This document shows, piece by piece, positions 40,950 through 50,158 of a DNA stretch of 64,000 nucleotides. The stretch is from Kribbella pratensis. Its GTDB lineage: Bacteria > Actinomycetota > Actinomycetes > Propionibacteriales > Kribbellaceae. The position numbers were made by a program, and so were the translations under genes. Within the stretch, counting starts at the first letter, position 1. Every line of letters starts with the position of its first letter. The notes below the pieces were generated by a model. That model did no database searches and was not told where the DNA came from. It worked only from the letters and a program-made list of their open reading frames with translations. Where the stretch lies: the NCBI RefSeq assembly GCF_004365355.1, contig NZ_SODP01000002.1, forward strand, positions 615,838 to 679,837. Reading direction: 5' to 3'.

Positions 40950-41420
40950 ATGCAAGGACTTGAGCGGATCAACGAACTCGGGCGGCGGGATCATTTCCTG
41001 GCGGTGGCGATCACGCAGCGCCGGTCCGGCGAGCCGGCCGCCTCGGTGGTCAATGCCGGTGTCCTCGACCATCCCCTGACGGGTGAACCGGTCGTGGCGT
41101 TCGTCGCGCGCGGACACACGGCGAAGCTCACTCATCTGCGGCGGACCCCGCATGCGACGTTGGTGTTCCGCGCGGGCTGGGAGTGGATCGGCGTCAGCGG
41201 ATCGGTCGAGCTGGCCGGCCCGGACGATCCGCTCGCCGGGATCGACGCGGAGCGTCTGCGGGTGTTGCTGCGCGACATCTACGCGGCGGCGGGCGGCGTT
41301 CATCCGGACCTCGAGGAGTACGACCGCGAGATGGTCGCGGACCGGCGTACGGCGGTGCTGATCCGTCCGGAGCACTTCACGAACAACCCACCCGGCGCCG
41401 ACCACCAGGAGAACGCGTGA
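40950..41420 (+). CDS. Pyridoxamine-phosphate-oxidase-fold protein, possibly F420-dependent
   Basis: A 156-residue split-barrel protein of the FMN/F420 flavin reductase type. The order of strands (FLAVAITQRRSGEPAASVVNAG, then HPLTGEPVVAFVARGHTAKLTHLRRTPHATLVF) resembles the actinobacterial PPOX-class F420-dependent group. Nine bases separate it from the dioxygenase gene, so the two are probably co-transcribed. F420 use is inferred because this genome makes the cofactor; FMN is the alternative. Confidence 0.82.
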   Translation: MQGLERINELGRRDHFLAVAITQRRSGEPAASVVNAGVLDHPLTGEPVVAFVARGHTAKLTHLRRTPHATLVFRAGWEWIGVSGSVELAGPDDPLAGIDAERLRVLLRDIYAAAGGVHPDLEEYDREMVADRRTAVLIRPEHFTNNPPGADHQENA

Positions 41421-41522
41421 ACGTCGCATCGGGACCACTGACCCCGGCTGGCCGGACCGACTGCTGAACCTCGCCGCGGGCTAGGCTCGACTCGACCACT
41501 CGCCGTGATCGGAGGAGTACTT

Positions 41523-41726
41523 ATGGCCAACGAGGATGCCTGGAGCGGGGTCGTCGTGAAGAAGTCGCGGGCGATGTTCGACGGCTCGAATCTGTACCGC
41601 AGGCTCGAGGTCGAGCTCGAGAGCGGCGAGAAGCAGAAGGTCAAGGTGCCCCGGGAGCTGTGGAAACAGCTCGAAGTAGGCGACCGGGTGAGCAAGGAAG
41701 CCGGTGCGGATCCGCAGCGTGGCTGA
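41523..41726 (+). CDS. Small conserved protein of about 67 residues
   Basis: A 67-residue soluble protein (MANEDAWSGVVVKKSRAMF at the start) with a run of short beta strands (LYRRLEVELES, QKVKVPRELWKQL, DRVSKEAGADP). GGAGGAG stands about 6 bases before the ATG at 41523. I recall small actinobacterial proteins of this kind but no function. The fold looks like a small SH3- or OB-type barrel, as a guess. Its end overlaps the start of the next gene by 23 bases, which implies coupled expression. Confidence 0.7.
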   Translation: MANEDAWSGVVVKKSRAMFDGSNLYRRLEVELESGEKQKVKVPRELWKQLEVGDRVSKEAGADPQRG

Positions 41727-42861
41727 GCGGCCGAAGGTCCTCGCGTACTACTTCCCCGATTGGCACGCCGATCCGCGGAATGCGCAGTGGTTCGGCGAGG
41801 GCTGGGACGAGTGGAGGCTGCTCGAGGCCGCGAAGCCACGCTTCGACGGGCACCGGCAGCCACGCATTCCCCGTGACGGGCGCTTCGACGAGGCAACCCC
41901 GGCCGCGGCCGAACAGCAGATCCGCCTCGCCAAGGAGTACGGCGTCGACGGCTTTCTCGTCGACTACTACTGGTACGACGACGGGCCCTATCTCCAGGGC
42001 GCGCTCGACGACGGCCTGCTCGCCGCGCGGAACAGTGACGACATCACGTTCGCGCTGATGTGGGCGAACCACGAACTCGTCAACATCTTCCCGCACGACG
42101 ATCCCGCCAACGAGTCGCCGCAACGGCTCAAGAACGGCGCGATCGATCGGGCCGCCTTCGAGCGGCTGGCCAGGCATGTCATCGACGCGTACTTCGCGCG
42201 CCCGAACTACCTGACTGTCGACGGCCGGCCCTGGCTGACGATCTACGAACTCGGCAACCTCATCGTCGGGCTCGGTGGCGTCGAGGAGACGGCTGACGCG
42301 CTGCAGTGGTTCGACGAGCAGACGCGGGAGGCCGGCTTTGCGGGACTTCATCTGGATGCGGTGGTGTGGGGTATCGGCGTCCTCCCGGCGGCGATCACGC
42401 TCGACGATCCCGCCGAGCTGGTACGGAAGCTCGGGTTCCGGTCCGCGACGTCGTACGTCTGGGTCCACCACGCCGACCTCGGCAGGTTCGAGTTCCCGCA
42501 CGCCGATATCCGCCCGCTGCGCGCGGCCGCGTTCGCGGAGTACGAGCGGTACGCCGCGGAGCTCGACGTACCGTTCTATCCGAATGTGACGGTCGGGTGG
42601 GACGCGTCGCCGCGGACCGCGCAGGATCGCGAGTTCGTCCGCGGACGGTACCCGTGGACGACGACGTTCGATCCGTCGCCGGAGGAGTTCAAGGAGGGGC
42701 TGCTGATGGCCCGGTCGTTCCTCGAACGCCACGGTCAGCCGCACCCGATCATCACGGTGAACGCGTGGAACGAGTGGACGGAAGGCTCGGCGCTGCTTGC
42801 CGACAGCCACAACGGCTACGGCTTCCTCGAGATGGTCCGCGCCGTGTTCGGCGGTAGGTGA
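41704..42861 (+). CDS. WbsX-type glycoside hydrolase 99-like protein
   Basis: A 385-residue protein of the WbsX/GH99-like family. AYYFPDWHADPRN (about 14) and WFGEGWDEW open the barrel, YGVDGFLVDYYWYDD (about 78) and MWANHE (about 118) line the pocket, and VNAWNEWTEGS (about 347) is the family-defining motif with the catalytic Glu pair. In GH99 this class acts on mannosides, while WbsX-type genes occur in polysaccharide clusters. There is no signal peptide, so it is cytoplasmic. The GTG at 41704 is preceded by AAGGAAG; a GTG five codons later is possible. Confidence 0.88.
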   Translation: MRIRSVAERPKVLAYYFPDWHADPRNAQWFGEGWDEWRLLEAAKPRFDGHRQPRIPRDGRFDEATPAAAEQQIRLAKEYGVDGFLVDYYWYDDGPYLQGALDDGLLAARNSDDITFALMWANHELVNIFPHDDPANESPQRLKNGAIDRAAFERLARHVIDAYFARPNYLTVDGRPWLTIYELGNLIVGLGGVEETADALQWFDEQTREAGFAGLHLDAVVWGIGVLPAAITLDDPAELVRKLGFRSATSYVWVHHADLGRFEFPHADIRPLRAAAFAEYERYAAELDVPFYPNVTVGWDASPRTAQDREFVRGRYPWTTTFDPSPEEFKEGLLMARSFLERHGQPHPIITVNAWNEWTEGSALLADSHNGYGFLEMVRAVFGGR

Positions 42862-42875
42862 TACAACCAGCTGTC

Positions 42876-43802
42876 ATGGAGACGGTTGAGTTGACGAAAG
42901 CCGGGATGTCCGTGTCGCGGGTCGTGCTGGGCCTGATGCGGATTAAGAACCTCAGCGACGCCGAGATCCGCGAGCTGGTCGGGACGGCGCGCGATGCCGG
43001 CGTGACGATGTTCGACCACGCCGACATCTACGGCGGCTCTCACGGCTGCGAACAGCGGTACGGCGACGCGCAAGCAGTGCCTGCATCCGAGCGCGACCAG
43101 ATCACGCTCCAGTCCAAGGTCGGCATCCGCTCCGGGTACTTCGACTTCTCCTATGAGCACATCGTCTCGAGCGTCGAGCAGTCGCTGACCGCGCTCCGGA
43201 CCGACCACCTCGACATTCTGCTGCTGCACCGCCCGGACACCCTGATGGAGCCCGACGAGGTCGCCAAGGCCTTCGACGAACTGCACTCGGCCGGCAAGGT
43301 CGCGGCGTTCGGCGTCTCGAACCACACTCCGGGCCAGATCGAGCTGCTCGCCCGATCCGTCCGTCAGCCGCTGGTCGCCAACCAGCTGCAGTTCAGCATC
43401 GCGAACGCCGCCCTGGTCGCGCAGGGCCTGGCCGCCAACATCATGGGCCTCGACCAGTCCGCCGACCGCGACCTCGGCATCCTCGACTGCAGCCGCCTGA
43501 ACAACATGACGATCCAGACCTGGGGCTCCGTCCAGAAGCCGCCACCCGGAGGCGTCTTCATCGGCGACCGCGAAAACTACGGCCCTCTGAACGACGCGCT
43601 GGACGATCTGGCGGCCGCGTACAACGTGACTCCCGACGCCATCGCCATCGCCTGGATAGCCCGCCACCCCGCCAACATGCAGATCGTCATCGGCACCACC
43701 AACCCATCCCGCGTGAAGGAATCCGCCACCGGCGCCACCCTCAAGCTCACCCGCGAGGAGTGGTACCACCTCTACACCGCCGCCGGCCACGTCCTCCCGT
43801 AA
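42876..43802 (+). CDS. Aldo/keto reductase
   Basis: A 308-residue TIM-barrel NADPH oxidoreductase resembling E. coli YdhF. The catalytic tetrad appears as DHADIYGG (Asp and Tyr, about 46-50), LQSKVGI (Lys, about 84) and LLLHRPD (His, about 116). WIARHPANMQIVIGTTNPSRV near 270 is the cofactor-binding end. The start at ATG 42876 (METVELTKAG) matches the family; a GTG at 42858 overlapping the previous stop is the other choice. It lies 14 bases after the WbsX gene, suggesting one operon of three. Substrate unknown. Confidence 0.9.
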   Translation: METVELTKAGMSVSRVVLGLMRIKNLSDAEIRELVGTARDAGVTMFDHADIYGGSHGCEQRYGDAQAVPASERDQITLQSKVGIRSGYFDFSYEHIVSSVEQSLTALRTDHLDILLLHRPDTLMEPDEVAKAFDELHSAGKVAAFGVSNHTPGQIELLARSVRQPLVANQLQFSIANAALVAQGLAANIMGLDQSADRDLGILDCSRLNNMTIQTWGSVQKPPPGGVFIGDRENYGPLNDALDDLAAAYNVTPDAIAIAWIARHPANMQIVIGTTNPSRVKESATGATLKLTREEWYHLYTAAGHVLP

Positions 43803-43822
43803 CCCGCGACTCAGCCAGCGGT

Positions 43823-44983
43823 TTACAGGCCCTTCAGGAGTTGGCGGGCCATGACGATGCGTTGGACCTGGTTGGTGCCTTCGTAGATTTGGGTGATTTT
43901 GGCGTCGCGCATCATGCGTTCGACCGGGTAGTCATGGGTGTAGCCGTAGCCGCCGAGGAGTTGTACGGCGTCGGTGGTTACCGCCATCGCCACGTCGGAC
44001 GCGAAGCACTTGGCGGCGGCACCGAAGTACGTGAGGTCGGCGTCGCCGCGCTCGGAGCGCGCGGCCGCGGCGTACGTGAGCTGTCGGGCGGCTTCGATCT
44101 TCATGCCCATGTCGGCGAGCATGAACTGCAGGCCCTGGAACTCCGCGATCGCCTTGCCGAACTGCTTGCGCTCCTTCACGTACCCGAGCGCGTAGTCCAG
44201 CGCCCCCTGCGCGATCCCGAGCGCCTGCGCGGCGATCGTCACCCGCGTGTGGTCCAGCGTCGCCATCGCGGTCGAGAACCCGGTGCCGGGGTCGCCGATC
44301 ATCCGCGAGGCGGGGATCCGCACGTTGTCGAAGTACACCTCGCGTGTCGGCGAGCCCTTGATGCCGAGCTTCTTCTCCGGCGCGCCGAAGGAAACTCCGT
44401 CGTCGGACTTCTCGACCACGAACGCCGAGATCCCCCGCGAGCGCGCGTCGGGATCCGTCACCGCGAAGACCGTGTAGAAGTCCGACACCCCGGCGTTCGT
44501 GATCCATCGCTTCACGCCGTTCAGCACGTACGAATCACCGTCGGCAACCGCCCGCGTCTTCATCGAGGCCGCGTCCGATCCCGCCTCGGGCTCCGACAGG
44601 CAGTACGAGAACATCGAGTCACCCGCGGCGACCGGCGGCAGGTAGCGCTGCTTGACCTCGTCCGAGGCGGACAGCAACAGCGGAAGCGAGCCGAGCTTGT
44701 TCACGGCCGGGATCAGCGAGGTCGAGGCGCATGCCCGGGCGACCTCCTCGATCACGATCACCGTCGCGAGGGCGTCCGCGCCGGCACCGCCGTACTGCTC
44801 CGGGATGTGCGGCGCGTGGAAGTCCGAGGCCTTCAGCGCGTCGTACGACGCCTTGGGGAACTCGGCCAGCTCATCCACGTCCCCGGCGTGCGGGGCGACC
44901 TTGGCGTCGCAGACGTCCCGGACCGCCTCCCGGATCGCCTGGTGCTCCTCCGACAGCGCGTACAGCTCGAATGAGTTACTCAC
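43823..44983 (-). CDS. Acyl-CoA dehydrogenase
   Basis: A 386-residue flavoprotein. CLSEPEAGSDAASMKT (about 133) and KRWITNAG (about 160) bind FAD and substrate, and the base Glu is in IYEGTNQVQR (about 367), the position used by short-chain and glutaryl/isovaleryl-type enzymes. It oxidises acyl-CoA thioesters in the cytoplasm. The gene order with purE-purK and accD resembles fadE25 (Rv3274c) of mycobacteria. Divergent from the UDP-glucose dehydrogenase gene. Confidence 0.93.
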   Translation of the reverse strand: MSNSFELYALSEEHQAIREAVRDVCDAKVAPHAGDVDELAEFPKASYDALKASDFHAPHIPEQYGGAGADALATVIVIEEVARACASTSLIPAVNKLGSLPLLLSASDEVKQRYLPPVAAGDSMFSYCLSEPEAGSDAASMKTRAVADGDSYVLNGVKRWITNAGVSDFYTVFAVTDPDARSRGISAFVVEKSDDGVSFGAPEKKLGIKGSPTREVYFDNVRIPASRMIGDPGTGFSTAMATLDHTRVTIAAQALGIAQGALDYALGYVKERKQFGKAIAEFQGLQFMLADMGMKIEAARQLTYAAAARSERGDADLTYFGAAAKCFASDVAMAVTTDAVQLLGGYGYTHDYPVERMMRDAKITQIYEGTNQVQRIVMARQLLKGL

Positions 44984-45107
44984 GAGTCACACAGTACGAC
45001 GAACAACTCGCCGGGACAGGGCGTCGTACCCCGAAAGTGAGCAAGAGCGCACTCCACAGACATGAGCCGGTCACCGTCTGATAACCACGATGGGTAGAGT
45101 CCCCGAC

Positions 45108-46445
45108 ATGAGTGAAGCGACCTCCCGCCCCCTGCGGATCGCCGTCATCGGCACGAACTACCTCGGCGCGAACACCGCCGCCGGGATGGCCGAGTTCGGT
45201 TTCGACGTCATCGGGGTCGAGATCGACGAGCACCGGCTGAAGCTGCTGAACGACGGCAAGGCGCCGCTGTACGAGCCCGGTCTGGACCCGCTGCTGAAGA
45301 AGCACGTGGACTCCGGCCGGCTGCGGTTCACCAAGGATTACCGCGAGATCGCGGACTGGGCCGACGTGCACTTCATCTGCGTCGGCACGCCGCAGCTCGA
45401 GGGCAGCGAGGCGGCCGACCTGGCCCAGGTGCACTCGGTCGTCACCATGCTCGCGCCGCTGCTGACCAAGCCGACGCTGGTCGTCGGCCGCTCCACGGTC
45501 CCGGTCGGTACGTCGAAGATCGTCGAGGCCCGCTTCCACGCCGAGGCACCGGCCGGCACCAGCGTCGAGATCGCCTGGCAGCCCGAGTTCCTCCGCGAGG
45601 CGCACGGCGTCGACGACACGCTGCACCCGGATCGGCTGGTGTTCGGCGTACAGTCCGAGGCCGCCGAGACGCGGCTGCGCGAGGTGTTCGCCACCCCGAT
45701 CGGCGAAGGTACGCCAGTTGTCGTGTGCAACCTGCCGACTGCGGAGCTGGTGAAGGGCGGCGCGAACGCCTTCCTGGCCACGAAGATCTCGTTCATCAAC
45801 GCGCTCGCCGAGATGGCCGACGCGAGCGGCGCCGACGTGACGCTGCTCGCCGACGCGCTCGGGTACGACAAGCGGATCGGCCGCGGCATGCTGAACGCCG
45901 GCCCGGGGTACGGCGGCGGCTGCCTGCCGAAGGACCTGCGCGCGTTCATGCACCGCGCCGGCGAGCTCGGCGTCGAAGAGGTCATCACGTTCCTGCGTGA
46001 GGTCGACGACATCAACCAGCACCGCCGCGCCGGGATCGTGGACCTGACCCACGAGATGCTCGGCGGCGAATGGGTCGGCAAGAACGTGACCGTCCTCGGC
46101 GCCGCATTCAAGGCCGGTACGGACGACGTCCGCGACTCGCCCGCGCTCGACGTGGCCGGCCGGATCCAGCTGCACGGCGCGAACGTCACCGTCTACGACC
46201 CGGAGGCGATGGAGAACGCCCGCCGCGTCCGCCCGACCCTGCGCTACGCCCCGACCGCGGTCGAGGCCTGCCGCGACGCCCACGCCGTACTGCACCTCAC
46301 CGAGTGGCCCGAGTTCCGCGAACTCGACCCAGCCGCACTGCGCGGCCTCGTCACCCACCCGGTCGTCATCGACGCCCGCCTCAACCTGAACGCCGAAGCC
46401 TGGCGCGCCGCCGGCTGGACGTACCGAGCGCCGGGAAGGCCGTAG
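45108..46445 (+). CDS. UDP-glucose 6-dehydrogenase
   Basis: A 445-residue enzyme that makes UDP-glucuronate. The N-terminal Rossmann loop is IGTNYLGANTA (the middle Gly of GxGxxG is Asn). VGTPQ near 93, RSTVPVGTS near 130, FLREAHGVDD (about 167), FLATKISFINALAEM (about 226) and the catalytic Cys in GYGGGCLPKD (about 271) are in order. The ATG at 45108 is chosen because the conserved fold starts there; an ATG 18 bases upstream is in frame. UDP-glucuronate could feed the surface polymers implied elsewhere in the window. Its TAG and the convergent MFS stop are adjacent without a gap. Confidence 0.93.
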   Translation: MSEATSRPLRIAVIGTNYLGANTAAGMAEFGFDVIGVEIDEHRLKLLNDGKAPLYEPGLDPLLKKHVDSGRLRFTKDYREIADWADVHFICVGTPQLEGSEAADLAQVHSVVTMLAPLLTKPTLVVGRSTVPVGTSKIVEARFHAEAPAGTSVEIAWQPEFLREAHGVDDTLHPDRLVFGVQSEAAETRLREVFATPIGEGTPVVVCNLPTAELVKGGANAFLATKISFINALAEMADASGADVTLLADALGYDKRIGRGMLNAGPGYGGGCLPKDLRAFMHRAGELGVEEVITFLREVDDINQHRRAGIVDLTHEMLGGEWVGKNVTVLGAAFKAGTDDVRDSPALDVAGRIQLHGANVTVYDPEAMENARRVRPTLRYAPTAVEACRDAHAVLHLTEWPEFRELDPAALRGLVTHPVVIDARLNLNAEAWRAAGWTYRAPGRP

Positions 46446-47666
46446 CTACGCGACCCGCGCGCTGCGGATGACGGGGCGGCTGAGTGCCACCAGGCCGATG
46501 AGCGCGATGGCGACGCCGATGCCGAGGCAGACGCCGGTGATCCGGATGCTCTCGACGTCGGCGAGGCTGCCGAGTATCGGGTTCATCACGACCAGCGCGA
46601 GGCTCTGGCAGAGCACGATGACCGACTGCAGCCGGGACTGATACTCGCGCTCGACCGAGTTCATCAGCAGCGGCAGGACATGTCCGGTGAAGGTGCCGAC
46701 CCCGATGCCGCTGATGACAGCGGCGGCAATGGTCAGCGGGAGCGGAGTGACCTGGGACAGGCCGATGAATCCGACCGCGGCGAGCAACAACCCGAGCATC
46801 GCGACGACACCCGGGCGCTGGAAGGCGCCGCGCATCAGGATCCGGATCGACACGACGCCGACTCCGATGCTGCGGCTCGCGATCAGGATGGCCGCCGTCT
46901 TCGCGTCCCAGTGATGGTCGCGGGCCAGCAGCGGCAGGAGCAGCGCATCCATCGGCATGAGCAGGCCCGCGGCGATCGTCATCGTGATCAGCAGCGCCCG
47001 CGTGAGCGGCCGTACGAACGCCGCCCGGACGCCGTCGACGATCGAGCGGAACATGGTGGTTGTCCTCGACCCGTGCGGGGCAGTGGTGCCGCGCAGCAGG
47101 TAGAGCACGACGATCATGACGCCGAAGGTGATCGCGTCGAAGCCCGCCGCCGCGGACAAGCCGGCCCAGTTGACCAGCACGCCGCCGACCGCAGTACCGG
47201 AGACGGCGAAGACGACTCCCGCCACCTGGAAACTCGCCAGCGCCCGCGGCACCTGCTCCGGCGGCACGAGCAGGCGCGGCATCGACCGGGACGAGGGCAG
47301 GAAGAACGCGTCGATGATGCCGACCACCGGGGCCAGGACGACCAGGAGCCAGATCGGCTCCCCCACGGCACGGGTCGCGGGAACCAGAGCCGCAGTCACC
47401 AGGAACATCGCCACGCAGCTCACCAGCAACACCCGCGGAGCGCCGTACCGGTCGCCGACCGCACCGCCGATCAGAAGGAGCACGGCTCGTGGGGCCGCCG
47501 CGAGAAGCAGGATCAGCCCGGCGACACCGCCGCCGTGACGGGTGGCGGACCAGCCGATGGCAAACGTCATCGTCAAGTCACCGAGCAAGGAGACGAGCGC
47601 GCCGAACAACCAGATCCAATAGCGGACCGGTATGCGCTGCGTGTCCGAATCAGTGGGCGGAGTCAC
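46446..47666 (-). CDS. MFS transporter
   Basis: A 406-residue major facilitator protein with about twelve transmembrane segments. The loop after helix 2 reads GGAVGDRYGAPRVLL (about 68), the standard MFS signature. Drug or metabolite export is likely from its resemblance to enterobactin/multidrug exporters (MFS_3-type: AAAPRAVLLLIGGAVGDR), but no substrate can be inferred. Single-gene unit; the 75 bases between it and purE show nothing notable. Confidence 0.88.
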   Translation of the reverse strand: MTPPTDSDTQRIPVRYWIWLFGALVSLLGDLTMTFAIGWSATRHGGGVAGLILLLAAAPRAVLLLIGGAVGDRYGAPRVLLVSCVAMFLVTAALVPATRAVGEPIWLLVVLAPVVGIIDAFFLPSSRSMPRLLVPPEQVPRALASFQVAGVVFAVSGTAVGGVLVNWAGLSAAAGFDAITFGVMIVVLYLLRGTTAPHGSRTTTMFRSIVDGVRAAFVRPLTRALLITMTIAAGLLMPMDALLLPLLARDHHWDAKTAAILIASRSIGVGVVSIRILMRGAFQRPGVVAMLGLLLAAVGFIGLSQVTPLPLTIAAAVISGIGVGTFTGHVLPLLMNSVEREYQSRLQSVIVLCQSLALVVMNPILGSLADVESIRITGVCLGIGVAIALIGLVALSRPVIRSARVA

Positions 47667-47741
47667 GATCGACGACCTTAGACGACAACCAATGGGATCT
47701 CACGACTACCCGCCCCCATCCTGTGGAAACCAGCGACCACC

Positions 47742-48242
47742 TCAGGCTTTACGCAACTCTGCCGCCCCGTCACGCACCGTACTGCCCTTCCCTCGTGCCA
47801 CTTCGGCCAGCGATTCCTGGAATGCCAGCATCTTGTCCCGCAACTTCTCGTCCGTCGCGGCCAGGATCCGGACCGCGAGCAGCCCCGCATTCCGAGCGTT
47901 CCCGATTGACACCGTTGCAACCGGGACTCCGGCCGGCATCTGCACGATCGACAGCAGGGAGTCCATTCCGTCGAGGTATTTCAGCGGAACGGGTACGCCG
48001 ATGACCGGCAACGGCGTCACCGACGCGAGCATGCCGGGCAGATGCGCGGCGCCGCCGGCGCCCGCGATCAGCACCTTCAGCCCTCGTTCGTGGGCTGACC
48101 GTCCGTAGTCGATCATCTCGGTCGGCATCCGGTGCGCGGACACGACGTCTGCCTCAAAGGGCACGTCGAACTCGACACACACCTCGGCCGCGGCTTTCAT
48201 CGTCGGCCAGTCGCTGTCCGACCCCATCACGATGCCAATCAC
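47742..48242 (-). CDS. purE: N5-carboxyaminoimidazole ribonucleotide mutase
   Basis: A 166-residue class I PurE, which rearranges N5-CAIR to CAIR in purine synthesis. IVMGSDSDWPTM at the N-terminus, VSAHRMP (catalytic His, about 40) and AGAGGAAHLPGM (about 62) are all standard. GTG start at 48242, 13 bases after the purK stop, so the pair is an operon. The last 12 residues are a charged tail. Confidence 0.95.
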   Translation of the reverse strand: MIGIVMGSDSDWPTMKAAAEVCVEFDVPFEADVVSAHRMPTEMIDYGRSAHERGLKVLIAGAGGAAHLPGMLASVTPLPVIGVPVPLKYLDGMDSLLSIVQMPAGVPVATVSIGNARNAGLLAVRILAATDEKLRDKMLAFQESLAEVARGKGSTVRDGAAELRKA

Positions 48243-48255
48243 TGTCTGTCCTGTC

Positions 48256-49428
48256 CTATTCGTCGATGGTGCCGGTCAGGTACGCCGCCGCGTGCCGCGC
48301 GCGTTCGCGGGTCTCTTCGAGGTCGTCGCCGTACGCAGTGACGTGACCGATCTTGCGGCCCGGCTTCACCGACTTCCCGTAGAAGTGGACCTTCAGCCCC
48401 GGGTCGCGGGCCATGCAGTGCAGCAGACCGCGGTGCATGTCCTCGACATCGCCGCCGAGCACGTTGACCATCACGGTGTACGGCGCTCGCGCGGCCGGCG
48501 ATCCGAGCGGCAGGTCGAGTACTGCGCGCAGGTGGTTCTCGAACTGCGACGTGACCGCGCCGTCGATCGACCAGTGCCCGGTGTTGTGCGGGCGCATCGC
48601 CAGCTCGTTCACCAGCAGCCGACCGTCACGTGCCTCGAACATCTCCACCGCGAGTACGCCGACCACGCCGAGCTCACCGGCGATCCGCAGCGCGGTCTGC
48701 TGTGCCTGCGCGGCCCGCTCCGGCGCCAGGCCGGGCGCCGGTGCGGTGACCTCGACGCAGATGCCGTTCTTCTGCACCGACTCGACGATCGGGTACGCGA
48801 CCGCCTGCCCGTGCGGCGAGCGCGCCACGATCGCGGACAGCTCGCGGACGAAGTCCACCTTCTCCTCGGCCAGGATCGGTACGCCGCTGGCGAAGGCGGT
48901 GGCGATGTCCTCGTCGTCCGGCCCGTCGACGAACCAGACGCCCTTGCCGTCGTACCCGCCGCGGGTGGTCTTGAGGATGATCGGGAACCCGCCGACCCGC
49001 TTGGCGAAGTCCTCGACCTCGGCCGGAGTGACGACCACCTGGTGCGCCGGCGACGGGGCGTCGAAGGTGTCGAGCCGGGCGCGCATCACGGCCTTGTCCT
49101 GGGCGTGCACGAGCGCGTCCGGGCCCGGGTGGACCTTCAGCCCGTCCGCCTCGAGGGTGTGCAGGATCTCGGTCGGCACGTGCTCGTGGTCGAACGTCAC
49201 CACGTCACATTCCGCGGCAAACCGCCGTACCGTCTCGAGGTCCTTGTAGTCGCCGACCGGCGCGTCCGCGACCGCCTGGGCGGCCGACACGGCGGGGCCT
49301 TCGGCGAGCACACGGAGCTGGATGCCGAGGGCGACGGCCGTTTCCTGCGTCATCCGGGCCAATTGGCCGCCGCCGACCATGCCGACCACCGGGGTGCCGA
49401 CGGGGAGGTCTTTTCGATCGAACTTCAC
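48256..49428 (-). CDS. purK: N5-carboxyaminoimidazole ribonucleotide synthase
   Basis: A 390-residue ATP-grasp enzyme that carboxylates AIR using bicarbonate. VGMVGGGQLARM (about 15), TFDHEHVPTEIL (about 78), ILKTTRGGYDGKG (about 150) and NELAMRPHNTGHWSIDG (about 270) are canonical. It starts with GTG. Together with purE it forms the usual two-gene de novo purine unit. It is divergent from the GtrA gene, with 154 bases between. Confidence 0.95.
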   Translation of the reverse strand: MKFDRKDLPVGTPVVGMVGGGQLARMTQETAVALGIQLRVLAEGPAVSAAQAVADAPVGDYKDLETVRRFAAECDVVTFDHEHVPTEILHTLEADGLKVHPGPDALVHAQDKAVMRARLDTFDAPSPAHQVVVTPAEVEDFAKRVGGFPIILKTTRGGYDGKGVWFVDGPDDEDIATAFASGVPILAEEKVDFVRELSAIVARSPHGQAVAYPIVESVQKNGICVEVTAPAPGLAPERAAQAQQTALRIAGELGVVGVLAVEMFEARDGRLLVNELAMRPHNTGHWSIDGAVTSQFENHLRAVLDLPLGSPAARAPYTVMVNVLGGDVEDMHRGLLHCMARDPGLKVHFYGKSVKPGRKIGHVTAYGDDLEETRERARHAAAYLTGTIDE

Positions 49429-49554
49429 ACCGGGAGCCTAATGTCCATACAACAGGAGTCCGTCGGCGGCCACCGCGCCACACCCGGGCCACTCTGCCGA
49501 TTTCGGCGTGGGACCGGTCGCCGGGTACCGTGGGAAGCTGACCCTCCCGTCGCC

Positions 49555-49566
49555 CTGTGATCACAG
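49555..49566. promoter_or_regulatory. 12-bp perfect palindrome upstream of the GtrA gene
   Basis: CTGTGATCACAG, 16 bases ahead of the probable TTG start. It contains TGTGA/TCACA half sites without the 6-base spacer of CRP sites, so a GntR-like or other compact dimer is more likely. Confidence 0.45.
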
Positions 49567-49582
49567 AAGGTTCCGAAGACCG

Positions 49583-50143
49583 TTGAAACTCGTCACCACG
49601 CTGTACCGCCAGTTCCAGCATCTGGTGCACGAAGTGGCCAAGTTCGGTCTGGTCGGTCTGCTCGGTCTGTTCGTCGACCTGCCGATCTACAACTGGCTCG
49701 TGTTCAACAACCCGCTGGTGCTCGCCGACTCCGGCGAGGGCATGCTGCACCACAAGCCGCTGACCGCGAAGCTGATCTCGACCACGGTCGCCACCGTCGT
49801 GACGTACTTCGGGAACCGCTACTGGACGTGGCGGCACCGCGAGCGCAGCGGTCTGCACCGTGAGTACGTGCTGTTCTTCGTGCTGAACGGGATCGGTCTG
49901 CTGATCGCGGCCGGCTGTCTGGCCTTCTCGCGGTACGTGCTGGACCTGCACACCTGGCTGTCCGACAACATCGCCGCGAACTTCATCGGCCTCGGCCTCG
50001 GCACCCTGTTCCGCTTCTGGTCGTACCGGAAGTTCGTGTTCAAGGAAGAGATCGAACTCGACGAGGTCGAGCACACCCCGGCACCGGACTCCCCGGCCGA
50101 TCTCGACAACGAGAACACCGGCGATCTGCCCGTCGTCCGCTGA
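49583..50143 (+). CDS. GtrA family membrane protein
   Basis: A 186-residue protein with four transmembrane helices, typical of GtrA flippase-like proteins that move lipid-linked sugars across the membrane. VAKFGLVGLLGLFVDLPIYN (about 15) and TYFGNRYWTWRHR (about 75) are characteristic, as is the C-terminal FRFWSYRKFVF. No ATG or GTG fits: the frame before the first helix offers a TTG at 49583 giving MKLVTTLYRQF, the start chosen here, with GAAGG and AAGAC upstream. Rv3277 of M. tuberculosis occupies the same place by purK. Confidence 0.8.
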   Translation: MKLVTTLYRQFQHLVHEVAKFGLVGLLGLFVDLPIYNWLVFNNPLVLADSGEGMLHHKPLTAKLISTTVATVVTYFGNRYWTWRHRERSGLHREYVLFFVLNGIGLLIAAGCLAFSRYVLDLHTWLSDNIAANFIGLGLGTLFRFWSYRKFVFKEEIELDEVEHTPAPDSPADLDNENTGDLPVVR

Positions 50144-50158
50144 CCGCGGGCCGGCCGG

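Noticed and set aside
49555..49566. A CRP/cAMP-receptor site
   Set aside because: The half sites TGTGA and TCACA are directly joined without the 6-base spacer that CRP needs.
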